A stretch of DNA of 64,000 nt from Candidatus Binatia bacterium (GTDB lineage: Bacteria > Vulcanimicrobiota > Vulcanimicrobiia > Vulcanimicrobiales > Vulcanimicrobiaceae), in the NCBI GenBank assembly GCA_035544215.1, contig DATKHY010000001.1, forward strand, positions 186,001 through 250,000, given 5' to 3'. Shown here piece after piece: positions 60,696 through 64,000 of this stretch; position 1 is the stretch's first letter; every line of letters starts with the position of its first letter. The translations under genes and the position numbers were made by a program. Below the pieces are notes generated by a model. That model was not told where the DNA came from, did not search any database, and saw nothing but the letters and a program-made list of their open reading frames with translations.

Positions 60696-61277
60696 TCAGG
60701 CCACGGATAGTTGTGAGGGTGGGTTGATTTTGTGCCGCTCCGCGAACTCCCTCGGCGTCAGGTTGCCGAGCGAAGAATGCGGTCGGAAGTCGTTGTAGTC
60801 GGCTCGCCACTCGGCAGCAGAGCGGCGCGCCTCAAAGATCGTTACGAAGACCTGGGTGTTCAACAGCTCGTCGCGGACGCGGCCGTTGAGCGACTCGATA
60901 TGCGCGTTCTGTGTCGGCTTGCCAGGGTCGGAGAAGCGTAGAGCAATGCTCCGCTCGGCGCCCCAACGCAGCATCGCGTGGCTCGTAAACTCGGAACCAT
61001 GATCGAAGCGAATCATCTCAGGGAAGCCTCGCTCGAAGGCCAGGTCCTCCAGGCTTCGGATGACGTCGTGGCTGCCAAACGAGAAGCCGATTTCCAGCGC
61101 TAAGCACTCCCGCGTGAAGTCGTCGACGATATTCATGGCCCGGATGGTTCTGCCGTTCGTGAGGCGAATCGGCTCATCACTTGGGCGCTTCGAACGGTAG
61201 CTGAGCGTACTTCGCGTGCAGGAGATCAGCCGACACGCTTGGCGTTGGGTCAATCCGTCGCCCTGCAACGCTCTCAC
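60696..61277 (-). pseudogene. IS3 transposase OrfB with an internal deletion
   Basis: The 193-aa frame starts MRALQGDGLTQRQACRLISC TRSTLSYRSKRPSDEPIR, then jumps to LTNGRTIRAMNIVDDFTREC LALEIGFSF. The central HTH_21 domain and the first catalytic Asp (normally WSMDFVSD before LTNGR) are missing, in frame. The second Asp (FDHGSEFTS) and Glu (HIESLNGRVRDEL) remain. The C-terminus is LGNLTPREFAERHKINPP. It cannot transpose. Confidence 0.8.
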
Positions 61278-61282
61278 CGCGT

Positions 61283-61575
61283 CTTTCCGCGCTGAGGGCC
61301 CCAGCCGTTTTTTGCGATCAGGTTCCTCATCGCGTCAATCTCGAGCGTCTGTCGAGCGATGATGCGCTGCATCTGCGTGTGTTCGGCTTCGAGCTGCTTG
61401 AGGCGAACGAGATCGCTGGTTTCGAGGCCGGCATACTTATCGCGCCAAAGCCGGATCGTATTCGGATGAAGGCCGTGCTTTCGGGCCAGCTCCGTCGCCG
61501 GCGTACCCGCCTCTAACTCTTTGAGGATCCCGACGATCTTGGCTTCGCTGAATCGGCTTTTTTCAAGAGCGAGTC
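61283..61575 (-). pseudogene. IS3 transposase OrfA, start lost
   Basis: The frame KSRFSEAKIVGILKELEAGT PATELARKHGLHPNTIRLWR DKYAGLETSDLVRLKQLEAE then QMQRIIARQTLEIDAMRNLI AKNGW is a typical OrfA with HTH and leucine zipper. The start region (CTTGAAAAAAGCC) is one A short of putting an initiator in frame. Confidence 0.7.
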
Positions 61576-61689
61576 TCCTTGCTGGGCTCTACGCCCGGAA
61601 ACTCACAACTCCCGCTGGCCCGTTTTAGGCCTTACACGTCAGCCTGCGCTTATAGCCGAAGGCGTCTCGACGCGTCACAATTGATCGGC

Positions 61690-62058
61690 AGACCGCCGAC
61701 TTGCTAGCCGGGGGCCGCACCTACAGCAGCGCGCAGGCGGAGGAGAAGCTCTTTCTCGGTGGCGCCTATCAAGACGAAGACTTGCTCTTCGCTCGGGCAG
61801 ACGGCTCACCAGTCGACCCGTGGAAGTTCGGCCGCGCCGTGCTCGACTGCATTAAGCGGGCCAGAGTTACGCCCATCACGTTGCACGGTCTTCGGGGACA
61901 CTCACGTGAGTCTGTGTGCGCAAACGGGCGTCCCGATCGAGGTCGTCAGTCAGCGCCTCGGCCATGCGTCAATCGGTGTCACAGTCGGGCGTTATCTGCA
62001 CGTCTACCTAAGCCGAGACGCCGAGGCGGCCGATGCCCTGGGCCGCCTGGTCGGCTAA
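61690..62058 (+). pseudogene. C-terminal half of a tyrosine recombinase (phage-type integrase), frameshifted
   Basis: The first frame reads AGGRTYSSAQAEEKLFLGGA YQDEDLLFARADGSPVDPWK FGRAVLDCIKRARVTPITLH GLR (catalytic box with Arg). At about 61895 the frame shifts, and the next reads THVSLCAQTGVPIEVVSQRL GHASIGVTVGRYLHVYL, with the LGH histidine and the catalytic Tyr in GRYLHV. The N-terminal SAM-like and core-binding domains are missing. It lies 80 bases before a tRNA 3'-end sequence (62139-62161), the usual integrase-attachment arrangement. Confidence 0.8.
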
Positions 62059-62138
62059 AGTCTAAGGAAAAAGAGGCTCTGCATTTGATGCACAGCGCCT
62101 CAGGTGTCGCGAAAACTCCTCTAAAATAAGGACGATTT

Positions 62139-62161
62139 TGGTATCCCCAGCGGGATTCGAA
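62139..62161 (-). other. tRNA 3'-end fragment (attachment-site candidate)
   Basis: On the minus strand TTCGAATCCCGCTGGGGATA CCA is exactly the last 23 nucleotides of a tRNA: T-loop TTCGAAT, stem strand CCCGC, acceptor strand TGGGGAT, discriminator A and CCA. The plus-strand sequence right of it (GTGTAAAC) is not tRNA, so only the 3' end is present. CC(A)CAGCGGGA.T is shared with 56144-56165. It sits next to the integrase remnant. Confidence 0.65.
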
Positions 62162-62353
62162 GTGTAAACAATGCGGTCCTGCCCAATCCGTCCCGCTACT
62201 GAAACGTCCAATATTATAAGGGTTTTCGACGCCTAGCGATTCTGAACGATACTGACCGATTCGGACCTTTTCTGACCCGTCTGTTACATTTGCGTTACAT
62301 CGAGACCCCAAAAAGCTTCTGTCCGGGGCTATTGGCTAAGCTGGCTGGAGAGC

Positions 62354-63133
62354 TTACTCGTCGCTCTGAGCCGCCTGCTCCAGGTCGTGGGACAAGGCTC
62401 CCGAGATTCGGTCCTCGACGGTATGGAGTAGCTCGCTCGCCATAACCAAGATACGAAGCACGCTCAGTGAGTCGCGCCAACCGACGTAGCGATGCGAGGG
62501 TGGATTTTTGTATACGGCCATCGCGCCGCTGAACAACTCTCGATAGCCGTTCTCCTCGCCCGGGTCGCCGTATACGTTTCGTAACGGGCCGCCCTCACCA
62601 AAGGCGCGCCTCATCAATGGGACCCCGAGGTCGGAGTCGGTGAAGCCTCCGGCTTGTCTCACGGCAACCTCGACGCATTTCATTCCCGCCGCCACGGCCG
62701 AATCAAAGAACTGGGGCCCGCGCTCGTAGAGCGGAAGAGCGGTTGCGACGATGTCTCGATGAAGAAGGGCGCGCGGGTCCGTTATTGTCGTGATGAAGTC
62801 GGTCAGCTTTGTACCGGATTCCGCAAGCTCCTTGCCTTGGCGCGATAGCATGCGTCCCATTGCGCTGCCGGAATAAGCGCGAAACTCACCCACTAAAAGT
62901 CCATATCGGTCAAGGTAGGCAACGCCTTCCATCAGGACTCGGTCGAGGTCTTCGTTGCGTCCGTATCCGCTGTCAATGATACGTCGCACGGTATCAGCGG
63001 GAACGAACGAGGGGCGGTCCTTGGGAAAGAGCCGAATCAGCAACTGCGCCGCCTCCTCTGGCGAATAGGCCAACAGTTGTTCTCTCTCTGGCAAGCTCTG
63101 TTGGGCGCGAAACTGGCTATACCCGTCAATCAT
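62354..63133 (-). CDS. TIGR02391 family (Hypoth_Ymh, abortive-infection-associated) protein
   Basis: The 259-aa soluble protein has an N-terminal helical region (AYSPEEAAQLLIRLFPKDRP, LMEGVAYLDRYGLLVGEF) and the C-terminal TIGR02391 domain: ALLHRDIVATALPLYERGPQ, FFDSAVAAGMKCVEVAVRQA, DLGVPLMRRAFGEGGPL, then YRELFSGAMAVYKNPPSHRY. The last segment corresponds to the family's G..RNP.AH motif, with Lys in place of Arg. Members are often encoded in defence islands and show HEPN-like helices. It lies immediately beyond the attachment-like sequence. Start at the ATG at 63131-63133. Confidence 0.8.
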   Translation of the reverse strand: MIDGYSQFRAQQSLPEREQLLAYSPEEAAQLLIRLFPKDRPSFVPADTVRRIIDSGYGRNEDLDRVLMEGVAYLDRYGLLVGEFRAYSGSAMGRMLSRQGKELAESGTKLTDFITTITDPRALLHRDIVATALPLYERGPQFFDSAVAAGMKCVEVAVRQAGGFTDSDLGVPLMRRAFGEGGPLRNVYGDPGEENGYRELFSGAMAVYKNPPSHRYVGWRDSLSVLRILVMASELLHTVEDRISGALSHDLEQAAQSDE

Positions 63134-63385
63134 GGCTCGTTGATTTGGTTTTGAGTGACGGTCGTCCTCGATGGCTCTAGGGCAGGTCGAACTTCAGGGC
63201 ATCGAGTCTCTCATTCACAGCATCGACAGCACCGTTGAAGCTTTGCACCATTTCCACAAACGCAGGGTCGAATCGGTGACACATTTTCCGGTGTCTCTGC
63301 TACCCGCGCCTCGTGGATTCGCTGCCGCCCCATCACCCTAGGATTTTGCGGTCGGGTCGAACAGACCGAGTTGTATAATGCCCCC

Positions 63386-63607
63386 ATGTATCTAAAATCT
63401 GTCCGCTGTCCGAACCTCTGCGAGCCGTCTCGCGTCAGCAAACCCAGCCTGCGGGAAGTCCAATACCCCGACGGCATGCGGTAATGGTGCGGGTACTGCC
63501 ACGAAGCCTTTGAACCAAGCCGCGTTATCAAGGTCAGGCTGGCGGAGCCAAAGCCCCGAAAGACACCCAAGCGGAAGCCGCGCCGAACCCGCGTCGGGCA
63601 TCGCTAA
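63386..63607 (+). pseudogene. Zinc-ribbon small protein with an in-frame ochre codon
   Basis: From ATG 63386 the frame reads MYLKSVRCPNLCEPSRVSKP SLREVQYPDGMR, TAA (63482-63484), WCGYCHEAFEPSRVIKVRL then a basic tail KPRKTPKRKPRRTRVGHR and TAA. Two cysteine pairs (C-x3-C, C-x2-C) on either side of the stop would make one zinc ribbon, so the stop splits a single domain of 73 residues. The reading sense on both sides argues for a real gene that has just been inactivated, or a base error. Confidence 0.6.
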
Positions 63608-63722
63608 AGGCTAGTCGCAAGCTCTCTCTTCGGGAGCCCCGAGCGACGCCACTGCCGCGATCTATTCACTGTCCATAGGTTCGCGACGGCGGCTTAGCCT
63701 TACGCGCCCCGTGTTTGGCTGC

Positions 63723-64000
63723 ATGATGAGGCATCTCAAGAAGGGCGGGCATCCTCGGCTCTCAGGCTCCACGGTCCTGCGAGCATGTCCCCACGGGTCA
63801 AGGAGCCTTCTTACCGGCTTGGGGCGGACATGCAGCCTTATGTACGGCCCAGCCTTGTGCAACGATGTAACGGTGATAGCGCAGGGCGCGACCGTGGTCA
63901 TCGTACAGGCCCAGGACCAAGGGTTCTGGTCTACCGTCACTTCCGGCGTTCTCTCGATGCTCGCATTCAGCGCCCTGAAAGTCCTTGGGGCTCGGCTCGC
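63723..64000 (+). CDS. Hypothetical protein running off the right edge
   Basis: A frame from ATG 63723 stays open to the window end. Its C-terminal half reads MYGPALCNDVTVIAQGATVV IVQAQDQGFWSTVTSGVLSM LAFSALKVLGARL, with a hydrophobic segment (SGVLSMLAFSALKVLGA) like a membrane anchor. The first 40 residues are less convincing, and an ATG at 63840 is an alternative start. No family recognised. Confidence 0.4.
   Translation, partial: MMRHLKKGGHPRLSGSTVLRACPHGSRSLLTGLGRTCSLMYGPALCNDVTVIAQGATVVIVQAQDQGFWSTVTSGVLSMLAFSALKVLGARL

Larger units (their letters stand above)
60655..61615. mobile_element. IS3-family insertion sequence with internal deletion (IS-B)
   Basis: It is about 0.95 kb. The right end (CCGGAAACTCACAACTCCCG CTGG) is shared with IS-A. 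Left of it TGGACTTGCCCCCA occurs twice (60606-60619 and 60664-60677); this resembles an IS3-type inverted-repeat end, so a second IS end may be nested. OrfA and OrfB are both defective. Confidence 0.65.

Noticed and set aside
1-64000. CRISPR array, rRNA operon, complete integron or complete prophage.
   Set aside because: I saw no regularly spaced repeats, no rRNA-like sequence and no structural phage gene set. The only tandem repeats are the three 15-bp units at 38204-38248.

Overview
The window reads as a high-GC bacterial chromosome with a large accessory component. I see no rRNA, no complete tRNA and no CRISPR array. Secreted, mostly lobe-repeated (beta-propeller-like) lipoproteins recur (decayed copy near 1 kb; intact at 44.6, 45.9, 49.7 and 57.3 kb). 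Together with FadR-type GntR, MarR, S9 peptidase and ECF sigma remnants this suggests a soil-type, little-cultured lineage. Candidatus Eremiobacterota (WPS-2) is my low-confidence guess; no marker gene settles it.

Layout. 0-4.8 kb: small and decayed genes, then copy A of a duplicated block that contains a tRNA/tmRNA-like 3' end and a T-arm-like putative attachment sequence. 5.2-7.7 kb: two adjacent genes (a DUF4209 protein and a small protein), both with an RNxxxH HEPN ribonuclease signature. 8.6-9.8 kb: divergent membrane protein and TetR. 10.3-16.6 kb: a peptide-use locus (ABC solute-binding lipoprotein, GntR, M20 peptidase, TAP-type hydrolase, acyltransferase-like membrane protein). Both of its divergent promoters carry TGTATACA sites, and two copies of a ~115-bp repeat flank it. 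16.7-17.6 kb: debris of a sigma factor and possibly its anti-sigma factor. 17.9-31.6 kb: small-molecule enzymes and their regulators (thioesterases, three PhzF genes, ABM and NIPSNAP proteins, MarR, LysR, aminotransferase, S9 peptidase, RidA, SDR), in which one divergent promoter/operator cassette is reused. 31.6-32.3 kb: a head-to-head recombination scar between a MocR regulator and a carbohydrate-binding protein. 32.8-38.3 kb: metallophosphoesterase, retropepsin/PDZ protease, succinate-semialdehyde-type dehydrogenase. 39.6-42.7 kb: a second, decayed copy of the thioesterase-MarR-PhzF-RidA arrangement and a DUF4160/DUF2442 pair. 43.0-44.2 kb: an IS3-family element. 44.5-50.7 kb: secreted lipoproteins and a large helical-repeat regulator.

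50.9-56.3 kb is copy B of the duplicated block. It is interrupted inside its T-arm-like sequence by about 3.5 kb of cargo: an RxxxxH (HEPN-like) gene, a string of small phage-like genes and an excisionase-like HTH protein. 56.1-62.2 kb looks like a further integrated element, bounded by T-arm sequences and ending in a broken tyrosine recombinase next to a clean tRNA 3' end. It carries a lipoprotein, a tailspike-like beta-helix protein and a deleted IS3 copy. 62.4-63.1 kb: a TIGR02391-type (abortive-infection-associated) protein.

The main picture is repeated integration at tRNA-like attachment sequences, with HEPN/Abi-type genes sitting beside them. Many genes carry a single frameshift or an in-frame stop. 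Some lie in homopolymer runs, so sequencing error must be excluded before calling all of them pseudogenes.
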